A stretch of 64,000 nt of DNA from Streptomyces sp. CC228A (GTDB lineage Bacteria; Actinomycetota; Actinomycetes; Streptomycetales; Streptomycetaceae). The stretch is from assembly GCF_021390935.1 (NCBI RefSeq), contig NZ_JAJPUI010000002.1:310001-374000 (forward strand). The letters are read 5' to 3'. Positions 46,916 to 55,350 of the stretch are shown here, piece by piece. The first letter of the stretch is position 1. Every line of letters begins with the position of its first letter. The position numbers and the translations under genes were made by a program. Under the pieces are notes generated by a model. That model was not told the DNA's origin, made no database searches, and worked only from the letters and a program-made list of their open reading frames with translations.

Positions 46916-47988
46916 ATGTCCAGCCACCACCTGACGGCCTCCCGTCTGACCGTCGCCGCCGCTCTGCTCGCCGTCCTGGCCGGCTGCTCCCCCGGGGACG
47001 CCGGCCGGTCCCCGCGCACGACCGGCGGCAGCGCCCCCGCCGACTCCGGCCAGGCCGCCGCGCCCTCCGCGGGGTCGCCGCTCTGGGTGGACCCCGACAG
47101 CCCCGCGGCGCGGCAGGTCCGGGCGTACGAGGCGGCCGGGCGCACCGGGGACGCGCGGGCGCTGCGGCGGATCGCGGAGCGCCCGGCCGCCGTGTGGCCG
47201 TCCGGCGGCGACCCGGTGCCGGACGTCACCCGGGCGGTGCGGGGGCCGCGGCCGACGGGCGCACGGTGATCCTGGTGGCGTACAACATCCCGCACCGGGA
47301 CTGCGGCCAGTACTCGGCGGGCGGGGCGGCGGACGCGGGCGCGTACCGGGCGTGGGTGGACGCGTTCGCCGGCGCGGTCGGCGACGCCCCGGCGATCGTG
47401 GTGCTGGAGCCGGACGCGGTGCCGCACCTGGTGGACGGCTGCGCGGCGGGCGGGGCGGCCGAGGAGCGGTACGCCCTGCTGTCCGAGGCGGTGACCCGGC
47501 TCAAGCGGCAGCCGCACACGAAGGTGTACGTGGACGCGGGCAACCCGGCGTGGATCAAGGACCCCGGCAAGCTGGTGGATCCGCTGCGGCGGGCGGGCGT
47601 GGACCGGGCGGACGGCTTCTCCCTGAACGTGGCGAACTTCCAGACGACCGACGAGGTGACCGCGTTCGGCTCGCAGCTGTCGGCGCTGCTCGGCGGGGCG
47701 CACTTCACCGTGGACACCAGCCGCAACGGCGCGGGCCCGCTGCCCGGCGGGGGCGCGGAGGCGTGGTGCAACCCGCCGGGGCGGGCGCTGGGCACGCCGC
47801 CGACCCTGCGGACGGGCGTGCCGCGCGTGGACGCCTACCTGTGGGTGAAGCGGCCCGGCGAGTCGGACGGCACGTGCCGGGGCGGCCCGCCGGCGGGGAC
47901 GTGGTGGCCGGAGTACGCGCTGGGGCTGGCGCGGCGCGCGGCGGCTGAGCCGGGGCCCGGCCGGCTGAGCCGGGGCCCGGCCGGCTGA
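46916..47988 (+). CDS. cslZ: GH6 endoglucanase-type lipoprotein (CslZ-like), frame break
   Basis: ATG 46916 (AAGGGG upstream) opens a lipoprotein signal with Cys24 (VLAGCSPGD), then PLWVDPDSPAARQVRAYE. This frame stops at 47269, but the GH6 body (TVILVAYNIPHRDCGQYSAGGA-type signature, IVVLEPDAVP, VDTSRNG) continues one frame over from about 47245 to TGA 47988. One extra G in the GGGGG run at about 47250-47254 gives 357 residues in one frame. GH6 enzymes cleave beta-1,4-glucans. Next to glxA and cslA, where it matches cslZ, which trims the glucan made by CslA at the hyphal tip. Confidence 0.85.
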
Positions 47989-48004
47989 GCCGGGGCCCGG
48001 CCGG
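47945..48004. repeat. Three exact 20-bp tandem repeats, each with a TGA
   Basis: Units 47945-47964, 47965-47984 and 47985-48004 (CTGAGCCGGGGCCCGGCCGG). The unit length shifts frame each time, so the TGA appears in all three plus-strand frames; the GH6 gene ends at the third. The self-complementary CCGGGGCCCGG core could also terminate transcription between the convergent GH6 and glxA genes. Confidence 0.85.
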
Positions 48005-48006
48005 CG

Positions 48007-49983
48007 CTACTCGCTCTTCGCCGGGACCTTCACCTGCACCCACTTGGCGACGGACGGGCGGCCCTCGTCGTCGAGGGCGAAGAGCATGTACCAGCCGGGC
48101 GGTACGAGGGTCGGGTCGAGCGGGGCCTCGACGGTGATCGAGTCGTCGGTCCGGGTGAGGCCGAGTTCCACCGAGCGCTGCTCGACGTCGGTGGTGTGGG
48201 TGACGGCGCTGGGCCGCATGAGCCGGGCCTCGGTGATCCTCGCGGCGTCCTTGGTGCGGAAGGTGGCGCGGCCGTTGGCGTCGAGCTCCTTCGGGCCGTC
48301 GCCGAGGACGGGGCGCCGGGTGGCGGCGTCGCCCTGGAGGTAGGGCGGGGTGTAGACCTCGACGCGCTGCTCGAAGGTGCCGAGCTTGGTGTTGTCCTTG
48401 TCGCCGAAGAGGGGGTCGGATCCGAAGGTGGCGACGCGGCCGTCGGGGAGCAGCAGCGCCTCGGAGTGGTAGTTGCGGCCGACGGTGGGGTCGGCTGCCG
48501 GGCGGAAGGTGTTGGTGGCGGGCTCGTAGAACTGGGCCTTGAGGATGTCGCTGGCACTGCGGCCGCGGTACTCGCGGGAGCCGCCGGTGGTGAAGACGGT
48601 GTCGTCGGGCAGCAGGACGCTGCTGAGGTAGCGGGTGCCCTGGGGCAGGCTGGGCCCCGGGCGGAAGACGGGGCTCTGCTGCTTGAGGTCGATGATGGCG
48701 GTGCGGGGCGTGGACAGGGCGGACTCGCCGACGCCGCCGCCGCCGAGGACCATGAACTTCTGGTCCTGGACCGGCGGGAGGGCGAGGGAGGCGGCGGTCT
48801 CCAGCTGGTCGGGGTCGCCGATGCCGCGGATCTCGGTGAAGACGTTCTTCTTCAGGTCCCACAGCCCGGGGATGCGGCCCTTGTCGGCGGGGCCGTAGCC
48901 GGCGTTGGCGCCGGTGTAGAAGAGCTTGCCGCCCTGGGTGAGGAAGAGCGCCGGATAGGTGGGGAAGTAGCGGAAGGGGCCCTTGGTCCACTTCTTGGTC
49001 TCGGGGTCGTAGATCTCGTTGTCGCCGGGCACGATGTCGCCGACGTCGTTGAGGCCGGAGACGGCGAGGACGCGGCCGTCCTGGAGCGTGACGAGCGTCG
49101 GGTACCAGCGCGCGTCGGCCATGGGGTCGACCGGGACGTACTTCTCGGCCACGGGGTCGAACTCGTACGCGGACTTGATGCCCTGGAAGTCCTGCTTCTC
49201 CGTGGTGAGCTTCTGGGCCAGCCCGTAGACGTTCCGGGCGTCCTCGCCCTTCAGGCCGACGATCCGGTACTGGGCGGCCTGGGTGGTGAGGCCCTTCGGG
49301 CCCTCCTGCTTCGCCTCGACGAAGACGCGGGCCTCGGCGGCGGTCACCTTGGTCTCCCACGGTTTCATCTGGCCGCTCTTGTAGTACGAGATGGTGAACT
49401 CGCGCTTGGCCTTGGGGACGGTGACGTCGAACCGGGACACGTACTCGACGCCCGACGGCGACCGGAAGACGGTGCCCTTCTTGAGGGTGACGGCCTTGTC
49501 GGGGCTCTCGTTCTTGACGCGCATGGCGCCGCCCGCGCGGTTGACCTCGCCGTCGAGGACCTCGTAGCGGGCGGTGCCGCCGGCGACGAGGAGGCGGCCG
49601 TCGGGGAGCTGGCTGTGGCCGGCGCAGAAGAAGTCCTCCGGGGTGTCGACGGCGGTGAAGGTGTTGTCGGCGGGGTCCCACAGGACGGTCTTGAAGGACC
49701 CTGCGTCGAAGTTCTTCTGGTTGTTGCCGGACCCGGCGATCAGCAGCACCTTGCCGGTGTGGAGCAGGGCGGCGTGGATGGCGTTGAGGCGGTACTCGCC
49801 GGGGACCTGCACGGGCGCCCAGGAGCCGTACCTGGCCTTGTACGCGGGCTGGGCGATCTTGTACGCGTGGTACTTCTCCTCGGCGAAGGAGAGCGCCGCG
49901 GGGGCGTTGAGGCCCGCGAGGACGACGACGGCGCCTCCGCCGAGCAGGGTCTTCTTGAACTTCTGCGACGGCCGGTAGGCCAT
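48007..49983 (-). CDS. glxA: Radical copper oxidase GlxA (galactose-oxidase-like)
   Basis: 658 residues. N-terminal basic segment and single hydrophobic anchor (LLGGGAVVVLAGLNAPAALS), then a kelch-type propeller and a C-terminal DUF1929 domain. Mononuclear copper-radical residues are in place: Cys120 (FFCAGHS) and Tyr294 (RWYPT) for the thioether crosslink with Trp293, Tyr505-His506 (GRNYHSEA) and His596 (VTHTTD). In S. lividans and S. coelicolor GlxA oxidises the glucan made by CslA and is needed for hyphal-tip glycan deposition and development. ATG 49983, three bases after cslA. Cell-surface enzyme. Confidence 0.95.
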   Translation of the reverse strand: MAYRPSQKFKKTLLGGGAVVVLAGLNAPAALSFAEEKYHAYKIAQPAYKARYGSWAPVQVPGEYRLNAIHAALLHTGKVLLIAGSGNNQKNFDAGSFKTVLWDPADNTFTAVDTPEDFFCAGHSQLPDGRLLVAGGTARYEVLDGEVNRAGGAMRVKNESPDKAVTLKKGTVFRSPSGVEYVSRFDVTVPKAKREFTISYYKSGQMKPWETKVTAAEARVFVEAKQEGPKGLTTQAAQYRIVGLKGEDARNVYGLAQKLTTEKQDFQGIKSAYEFDPVAEKYVPVDPMADARWYPTLVTLQDGRVLAVSGLNDVGDIVPGDNEIYDPETKKWTKGPFRYFPTYPALFLTQGGKLFYTGANAGYGPADKGRIPGLWDLKKNVFTEIRGIGDPDQLETAASLALPPVQDQKFMVLGGGGVGESALSTPRTAIIDLKQQSPVFRPGPSLPQGTRYLSSVLLPDDTVFTTGGSREYRGRSASDILKAQFYEPATNTFRPAADPTVGRNYHSEALLLPDGRVATFGSDPLFGDKDNTKLGTFEQRVEVYTPPYLQGDAATRRPVLGDGPKELDANGRATFRTKDAARITEARLMRPSAVTHTTDVEQRSVELGLTRTDDSITVEAPLDPTLVPPGWYMLFALDDEGRPSVAKWVQVKVPAKSE

Positions 49984-49986
49984 GGG

Positions 49987-51774
49987 TCAGTTCCCTCCTG
50001 TCGTGGTGGCCAGGGCGGCGGTCTCGGGTTCCTCGGCGGCCGCGGGGGCGCCGGTCGCGGCGGGGGCGGCGGCCGCAGCGGCGGCGCGGCGCTCGCGGGC
50101 GGTGGTCCAGGCCCAGACGGCGACGGGCGCGAGGGCGACGAGCAGGGCGAGGACGGCCCAGGTGCGCATCGCGGCGTGGGTGTGGCCGAAGTGCACGGAG
50201 GCGGCGAGGGCGGCCGCGAGGACCGCGGCCCAGCCGAGGTGGATGCGGAAGGTGAGCAGCCGGTCGGGGCTCGCCTGGCGGCCCTTGGGGGTGACGACGA
50301 ACCGCCCGCTGGTGCGCAGCAGCGCGGCCGCCAGGGACTTCAGGTAGACGGGCGCGGACAGCGCCGACATCGCCATGCCGGCGAGGCCGCCGGAGCCCTC
50401 CGGTTCGTGCGGGGAGACGTTGTGGCGCCGGTTCCACAGGTACAGGCCGATCTGGAGGGCCGCCGCGTCGCTGTAGAGCATCATCCACACGGAGGACGAG
50501 ACCTGGGTGCCGGAGGCGCCGAGCCACAGGTAGAGGGAGCAGCTGAGGATGCCGAGGAACCAGTTCACCGCGGTCATCGGGTAGTACACGAGCATGAGCG
50601 AGTAGTTGAGGAGCCGCCCGGGAGGCATCCTGAACGGCGCCTTCCAGTACTGCTTGAGGAGGGTCTCGTACGTCCCTCGGGACCAGCGGAGCTGCTGGGT
50701 GAAGAAGTCGGTCCAGGAGGCGGGCCCCTCCCCCACGGCGAGGACGTCCGGGGTGTAGACGGACCGCCAGTGGTGCCCGGTCCTCGGGTTCTTCCTCCGG
50801 TGCATCTCGAACCCGGTGGCCATGTCCTCGGTGACGGAGTCGTACAGCCCGCCGGCCTGGAGCACGGCCGCGACGCGGACGACGTTGTTGGTGCCGACGA
50901 ACATGGGGGCGCGGTAGCGGTTGCCCGCGCGCTGGATGAGGGCGTGGAAGAGGAACTGCTGGGACTCGGCGGCCTTGGTGACGGCCGAGGTGTAGTTGCC
51001 GTACACCTGGGGCCCGACGACGAAGGCCACGTCCGGGTCGCGGAAGTAGCCGAGCATCCGCTCCAGGAAGTTCGGGAGCGGGACGTGGTCGGTGTCGACG
51101 GAGGCGAAGTAGTCGTAGTCGCCGCCGTGCCGGGCGAGCCAGGCGTTGTAGTTGCCGTGCTTGGTCCTCGCCTTGTGGACGCCCCGGGAGCGGTTCCAGT
51201 CGAGCACGCCCTTGCGGGTGAAGTGGTGCACGCCCAGTTCGGCGCAGAGCGCCTTGGCCTGCTCGTCGTCCCCCTCGTCGAGGAGCCACACGTGGAGGGT
51301 CCCGTCGTGCCGGATGCGGACGGCGCCCTCCAGGGTGGCGCGCACCATGGCGAGGGGCTCCTTGCCGGGGACGTAGGTGGTGAGGAAGGCGACGCGGGTG
51401 CCCGGCTCGGGGCGTACGGGTACGGGGTCGCGGGCCATCAGCGTGGCGTGGGCGATGGAGGCGACGTTGACCAGCATGAAGAGGCAGATGAGCCCGATCG
51501 ACACGAGCATCACGGTGTCGAAGGCGACGAGCCACCGGTCCCCGCCCTCGCGCCGGGTCCAGTGGGTGGGCCAGACGAGGTACGCGAGGAGGGCCGCGGA
51601 CAGCACCGGGGCGAGCACCATCAGGAGGACGGCTCGTATTCGCCGGGGCTCCTCGGAGAGCAGGCTGCGGTACTGGACGGTGTACCCCGCCGGGTCGGGC
51701 TCGGTGAGCGGCCCGGCGAGGCGGCTGTAGCTGTCGTAGTCGTATGTGCGCGCGTTGCCCTCCGACCGGTGCAC
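49987..51774 (-). CDS. cslA: Cellulose-synthase-like glycosyltransferase CslA
   Basis: 595-residue GT2 membrane synthase. Two N-terminal TM helices (LMVLAPVLSAALLAYLVW, VMLVSIGLICLFMLVNV), cytoplasmic catalytic domain with the D, DxD, TED and Q(Q)xRW motifs (DEGDDEQ, SVDTDH, TEDMATG, TQQLRW), then several C-terminal TM helices and an Ala-rich tail. Makes beta-(1,4)-type glucan at hyphal tips with UDP-glucose. GTG 51774 has GGAGG six bases upstream. First gene of cslA-glxA, with cslZ convergent downstream. Confidence 0.95.
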   Translation of the reverse strand: MHRSEGNARTYDYDSYSRLAGPLTEPDPAGYTVQYRSLLSEEPRRIRAVLLMVLAPVLSAALLAYLVWPTHWTRREGGDRWLVAFDTVMLVSIGLICLFMLVNVASIAHATLMARDPVPVRPEPGTRVAFLTTYVPGKEPLAMVRATLEGAVRIRHDGTLHVWLLDEGDDEQAKALCAELGVHHFTRKGVLDWNRSRGVHKARTKHGNYNAWLARHGGDYDYFASVDTDHVPLPNFLERMLGYFRDPDVAFVVGPQVYGNYTSAVTKAAESQQFLFHALIQRAGNRYRAPMFVGTNNVVRVAAVLQAGGLYDSVTEDMATGFEMHRRKNPRTGHHWRSVYTPDVLAVGEGPASWTDFFTQQLRWSRGTYETLLKQYWKAPFRMPPGRLLNYSLMLVYYPMTAVNWFLGILSCSLYLWLGASGTQVSSSVWMMLYSDAAALQIGLYLWNRRHNVSPHEPEGSGGLAGMAMSALSAPVYLKSLAAALLRTSGRFVVTPKGRQASPDRLLTFRIHLGWAAVLAAALAASVHFGHTHAAMRTWAVLALLVALAPVAVWAWTTARERRAAAAAAAPAATGAPAAAEEPETAALATTTGGN

Positions 51775-52112
51775 GAATGGCCTCCAGCCCTGTCGACTGA
51801 GATCGCTTACGTCAACAGAAAGGGATAGGTACGGACATGTCGACCGGAGGAGTCCGAGCGGGGGAAGCGGGGGGTGAGGGGTTTGACGGGCCGGGCTGAC
51901 GATCCGTCAGACCACGGGCGGGGCCGCTGCGGGGCACGCCGCGGGGCGCGGCAGGGGCCCGGCAGGCGGCGGGCGGGGCGCGACGGCAGGCGGGCGCGGC
52001 GTGGAACGCAGGCCGGCCGAGGTACGGGGGCGGCGGGCGCACCGGTCCACCCCGGGCGGGCGATTCCGCCGCAAGCAGCCGGGGGGCTCGGGTCGCGGCG
52101 TACCTTCGGGGT
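51775..52112. other. 338-bp divergent spacer between cslA and XRE-TPR gene
   Basis: No gene. Contains the inverted repeat CTGACG-ATC-CGTCAG (51896-51910), GC-rich near-palindromes at 51915-52030, and the -10 of the XRE gene (TACCTT, 52101-52106), six bases before its ATG. The minus-strand TTGACG at 51815-51810 may be the cslA -35; no matching -10 was certain. Confidence 0.5.
52101..52106 (+). promoter_or_regulatory. -10 element, leaderless XRE-TPR transcript
   Basis: TACCTT (TANNNT) six bases before ATG 52113; no ribosome site. Leaderless start expected. Confidence 0.55.
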
Positions 52113-53327
52113 ATGGCTGCTGAGCACCTCGGGGATCGGATCGCGCGGCTGCGGCGGCGTGCGGCGCTGACGCAGGAGGGGCTGGCCGAGAAGGCGGGCG
52201 TGTCCGTCGACGTCGTACGGCGGCTTGAGCAGCACCGCAAGCACAGCGCCCGGCTGCCCACGCTGCACTCGCTGGCGCACGGGCTGGGGGTGGAGCTGAC
52301 CGCCCTGCTGGGCGACCCGCCCGGGGTGCCGTCCAGCGGTGAGGCGGATCCGCCGCAGCTGGTCGCCGTGCGGCGGGCGATCATGCCGCCGCTGTTCGCG
52401 CCGCCCGCCGAGCCCGCGGGCGTGGAGCGGCTCTCCCCGGCGCTGGTGCGGGCGGAGCTGGCCGACGCCTGGACGCTCTACCACGCCGCGGAGTTCGGGC
52501 GGCTCATGGACGTCCTCCCGGGCGTCATCGCCGACGCGCGGCTGCTGTCCGCCGCGGGGAGCGCGGAACAGCGGGCGTCCGGGCAGGCCGCCCTCGGCAA
52601 GGCCCTGCAACTGGGCGGACACCTGGCCGTCCGCCTGGGAAAGACCGACCTCGCCCTGTCCGCGCTGGAGCGCGCCCACGCGGCGGCCGGACAGTCGGCG
52701 GACCCGCTGCTGCCCGCGATGGTGGCGAACTCGGTGGCGTGGGCGTACCAGCGGCAGGCCCGGCTGGACGACGCGCGCACCCTCGCCGTGCACGCGGCGG
52801 ACGCCGTGGAGCGCGAGCACACCGGCACAGCGGAAGGCGTACGGGTGTGGGGCGGCCTGCTCATGTCCGCCGCCACGTCGTACGCCAGGAGCGACGACTA
52901 CGAGACGGCGAACGTGATGATGGTCGAGGCGGAGAAGGCGGCGGGCCGCCTGGCGCATCTGCCGCCGCCGACCGACGGGCGCCTGGTGTCGGTGTTCAGC
53001 AGGTCCTCCGTCCGTATCGAGCGGGTGCGCCTCGCCGTCCAGCACGAGCGCCCCGAAGAGGCCCTGGCGCTGGCCAAGGGCATGCGCCTGAGCCGGGACA
53101 CGCCCCCGTCGTGGCGCACCTGGCTGCTGCTGGACGTGGCCCGGGCGCACACGGACCTGGGCGACGCGGCCGGGGCCGTACGGGTCCTGCACGGTCTGCG
53201 GCGGACGGCGCCCGCGTGGATGCGGCACCACACCCTGGCCGTCGCCGTCGTCCGCGACCTGTGGAACGGCCCCGTACGCCCGCCGGGCCTGCGCAGACTG
53301 GCGGAGTACCTGAGTGTCGCCGACTAG
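52113..53327 (+). CDS. XRE-family regulator with TPR-like C-terminal domain
   Basis: 404 residues. HTH_3 at about 8-62 (IARLRRRAALTQEGLAEKAGVSVDVVRRLEQ in two parts), then a long all-helical region of tetratricopeptide type (AALGKALQLGGHLAVRLGK, DLALSALERAHAAAGQ, YQRQARLDDARTLAVHAADAV) as in the peptide- or signal-sensing Rgg/PlcR-like regulators and the many Streptomyces XRE-TPR proteins. Ends YLSVAD. Downstream lies a 94-bp repeat scar. Target unknown; adjacent accessory genes are candidates. Confidence 0.9.
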   Translation: MAAEHLGDRIARLRRRAALTQEGLAEKAGVSVDVVRRLEQHRKHSARLPTLHSLAHGLGVELTALLGDPPGVPSSGEADPPQLVAVRRAIMPPLFAPPAEPAGVERLSPALVRAELADAWTLYHAAEFGRLMDVLPGVIADARLLSAAGSAEQRASGQAALGKALQLGGHLAVRLGKTDLALSALERAHAAAGQSADPLLPAMVANSVAWAYQRQARLDDARTLAVHAADAVEREHTGTAEGVRVWGGLLMSAATSYARSDDYETANVMMVEAEKAAGRLAHLPPPTDGRLVSVFSRSSVRIERVRLAVQHERPEEALALAKGMRLSRDTPPSWRTWLLLDVARAHTDLGDAAGAVRVLHGLRRTAPAWMRHHTLAVAVVRDLWNGPVRPPGLRRLAEYLSVAD

Positions 53328-53393
53328 CGCCCCGAAGTAGGACGTTCCGTCCCTGTCACGCGGCGGCGGCTCGCGCGACGATCGCCCCATGAC

Positions 53394-53487
53394 CCCCGGC
53401 TGACGGGGCCGCTCCGGAGCGGCGGGAAGCGGTCGTCCCCGGCACGCGAACGTGCGGGCGCGGGCGGGACGGTCGCCGGGCGGGGCG
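53394..53487. repeat. 94-bp direct repeat, copy 1
   Basis: Matches 55206-55299 with one mismatch. It contains the palindrome CCGCTCCGGAGCGG. Left of it, GCGCGACGATCGC (53374-53386) matches the leader of the small ORF at 54839. This looks like a collapsed copy of the small-ORF module. Confidence 0.85.
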
Positions 53488-53496
53488 CGGGCGCGG

Positions 53497-53967
53497 TCAG
53501 CCGAGGTACGGGTGCGGGCGCCGTTGCAGGTAGTGCTGGAGGCGCAGCCGCTGCGTGTGGTGCATCGGGAGTGACGCAAGGTCCTCGACCGCCACGAAGC
53601 GCACGTCGGTGCTTTCGTCCGACACGGCGAGGGCACCGCCCGCGAGACGGGCCGTGAAGCAGATGTTGAACTGCCGCCGCACCTCGCCGTCGCTGTAGGC
53701 GATGATGTGACGGGGATCGGTGTAGGTGCCGACAAGCCCGGTGATCTCGACGTCGAACCCCGTCTCCTCCTTGACCTCCCGCGCGGCGGCGGCCGGCAGC
53801 GACTCCCCCATGTCCATGGCGCCGCCCGGCAGCGCCCACAGGTCGTTGTCGCGGCGCCGCTGAAGCAGCACTCGGCCTTCGTCATCAGTGACCACGGCGG
53901 ACGCCGCCACCACCATGCTGTTGGGCCGGGGCGCGTTCGGATCGTCGTAGTACTCGGTCCTGGCCAT
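53497..53967 (-). CDS. Nudix hydrolase
   Basis: 156 residues with a complete Nudix box (GGAMDMGESLPAAAAREV followed by KEETGFDVEI), which cleaves nucleoside diphosphates linked to another moiety using Mg2+. ATG 53967 (MARTEYYDDPNAPRPN) with GGAAGAG upstream. Only four bases after the XRE-DUF5919 stop, so cotranscribed with it. Substrate not predictable; NADH, ADP-ribose and oxidised nucleotides are common. Confidence 0.93.
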   Translation of the reverse strand: MARTEYYDDPNAPRPNSMVVAASAVVTDDEGRVLLQRRRDNDLWALPGGAMDMGESLPAAAAREVKEETGFDVEITGLVGTYTDPRHIIAYSDGEVRRQFNICFTARLAGGALAVSDESTDVRFVAVEDLASLPMHHTQRLRLQHYLQRRPHPYLG

Positions 53968-53971
53968 GGGC

Positions 53972-54721
53972 TCACTCTTCCACGGCCTGCGCGGTGTCCC
54001 ACGCCCTGGCGAAACTGTCCGCGTAGGTATCGAACAAGCCGCCGGGGCCTTCGCGCCTGAGGTGCCACACGGGCGCCCGGTAGGCGTTGACACCCCACAC
54101 GTGCGCGTTGACCAGCATGTGGTCGTCCACGCGATAGATGCTGTTGTACAGGGTCGTTCCGTGGGTGCGCAGCTCGAAGCCAGGCGTTGCGAGCAGCGGG
54201 CGGTAGTGCATGAGAGCGAGGCGGCACCGCGACTCGATGCCGAGTCCAAACCTCTCCTCCGTGCCACGCGCCTGTACGCAGGGGCTCTCCGGGTCCCCGA
54301 CCGCGATACGGATAGAGCATCCGGCGGCAGCCCGCTCACACAGGACCTCGTTGAGCCTCGGATACGCCTCATGGAGATATACAGCCGCATACACCAGCAC
54401 ATCGACCTGCTGTCGCGCCCGGGCCACAAGTTCCGCGAACATGGACACGGGCATGTCGGCCCTCTGCTCGTACAACGCGACCAGTTCGGGACTGACAGCT
54501 CGCGCAGCCCGCGACTGCCGGAGAGCGGGCCACAGCTCGTGCACGTCCTCTCCCAGGGTCTCCGCCGCCTTCAGCGCGACGCCGCGCCGCGGAGTCCGCC
54601 CCAGGTTCACCCACCGTTCAACGGTCTTGGGATCGACACCCACGGCCCCTGCCAGCGCGGAGCATGTCCACCCTCCGGACGCCATGACCAGCCGCAGGCG
54701 TCCATTCGCCGCAGTCCCCAT
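53972..54721 (-). CDS. XRE-family protein with DUF5919-like C-terminal domain
   Basis: 249 residues. N-terminal HTH (LRLVMASGGWTCSALAGAVG, VDPKTVERWVNLGRTPRRG), helical linker, then a domain like DUF5919 (VDVLVYAAVYLHEAYPRL, IRIAVGDPES, HMLVNAHVWGVNAYRAPVWHL) with a phospholipase-D-like fold but no HKD motif. ATG 54721 follows GAGGAGG. Cotranscribed with the Nudix gene; this pairing is common in Streptomyces and suggests regulation by a nucleotide-derived signal. Divergent from the two small ORFs. Confidence 0.87.
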   Translation of the reverse strand: MGTAANGRLRLVMASGGWTCSALAGAVGVDPKTVERWVNLGRTPRRGVALKAAETLGEDVHELWPALRQSRAARAVSPELVALYEQRADMPVSMFAELVARARQQVDVLVYAAVYLHEAYPRLNEVLCERAAAGCSIRIAVGDPESPCVQARGTEERFGLGIESRCRLALMHYRPLLATPGFELRTHGTTLYNSIYRVDDHMLVNAHVWGVNAYRAPVWHLRREGPGGLFDTYADSFARAWDTAQAVEE

Positions 54722-54838
54722 CCGAACCTCCTCTGGACACCGGGACTCTTCCAGGGACGTTGTACGGCAGTCAGGACGTCCCGAAGTGGGGAACGTACGT
54801 GGTTCCTTCGTCCTGATGAACGGCGCGACGATCGCACC

Positions 54839-55036
54839 GTGATCGAACCCAAGCGGTACAGCACCCCGCCCCTCGACCTGCCGATGCGGCCGGCGCCGGA
54901 GCCCGGCCCCGTCGAGGGGTGCCCCGCCTGTGCGTGGCTCGTGGACGTACGGGCGGCGGCACGGGAGCGGGGGGACATGGCGAAGGTGTCCGGCTACGAC
55001 GTCCTGCTGCGGCGGCACCCGCAGGGTCACCGGTGA
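54839..55036 (+). CDS. Small Cys-containing protein of unknown function
   Basis: 65 residues, GTG 54839. Contains one CxxC (GCPACAWL), with a helix behind it (VRAAARERGDMAKVSGYDVL) and an Arg/His-rich tail. Proteins of this size and motif accompany XRE regulators in many Streptomyces accessory loci. The stop overlaps the next ORF by GTGA. The inverted repeat GGAAC/GTTCC (54790-54806) upstream may be the XRE operator. Function unknown. Confidence 0.65.
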   Translation: MIEPKRYSTPPLDLPMRPAPEPGPVEGCPACAWLVDVRAAARERGDMAKVSGYDVLLRRHPQGHR

Positions 55037-55215
55037 GCGGCGTGGAGCCCCGGCCCCTGATGACCCTGCGCGTCTCCCGGGACGGCGGGCGCACCTGGGG
55101 CCCCCGGCGGACCGTGGCCACCGCCGACGGCCCGCCCCTGCTACTGACAGCGGCGTGGCCCCCGTGCCGCTGCCGCCGGTGCGCGCCGCCCTCGCGGGGC
55201 TCGGGCCCCGGCTGA
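55033..55215 (+). CDS. Small protein with C-terminal Cys motif
   Basis: 60 residues, GTG 55033 overlapping the previous stop. Beta-rich front half (LMTLRVSRDGGRTWGPRRTVAT), then WPPCRCRRC. Resembles a recurrent Streptomyces small-ORF partner of the preceding protein. The last bases enter the second 94-bp repeat. No function known. Confidence 0.55.
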   Translation: MSGVEPRPLMTLRVSRDGGRTWGPRRTVATADGPPLLLTAAWPPCRCRRCAPPSRGSGPG

Positions 55216-55299
55216 CGGGGCCGCTCCGGAGCGGCGGGAAGCGGTCGTCCCCGGCACGCGAACCTGCGGGCGCGGGCGGGACGGTCGCCGGGCGGGGCG
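55206..55299. repeat. 94-bp direct repeat, copy 2
   Basis: Second copy of 53394-53487, 1812 bp away, with one mismatch. The two copies bracket the Nudix, XRE-DUF5919 and small-ORF genes. Confidence 0.85.
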
Positions 55300-55315
55300 G
55301 GTCGGCCGCGGGCGC

Positions 55316-55344
55316 TTGGCTCGCCGTAATACGCGTCATACACT
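55316..55344 (+). promoter_or_regulatory. Promoter of the toxin-antitoxin operon
   Basis: -35 TTGGCT (55316-55321), 17-bp spacer, -10 TACACT (55339-55344), six bases before GTG 55351. No ribosome site, so the antitoxin mRNA is probably leaderless. Confidence 0.65.
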
Positions 55345-55350
55345 CGACGC

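Noticed and set aside
47945..48004. Tandem 20-bp repeats as a CRISPR or iteron origin
   Set aside because: Adjacent units with no spacers, GC-only palindromic core and no replication gene; position at a convergent gene end fits stop/terminator better.
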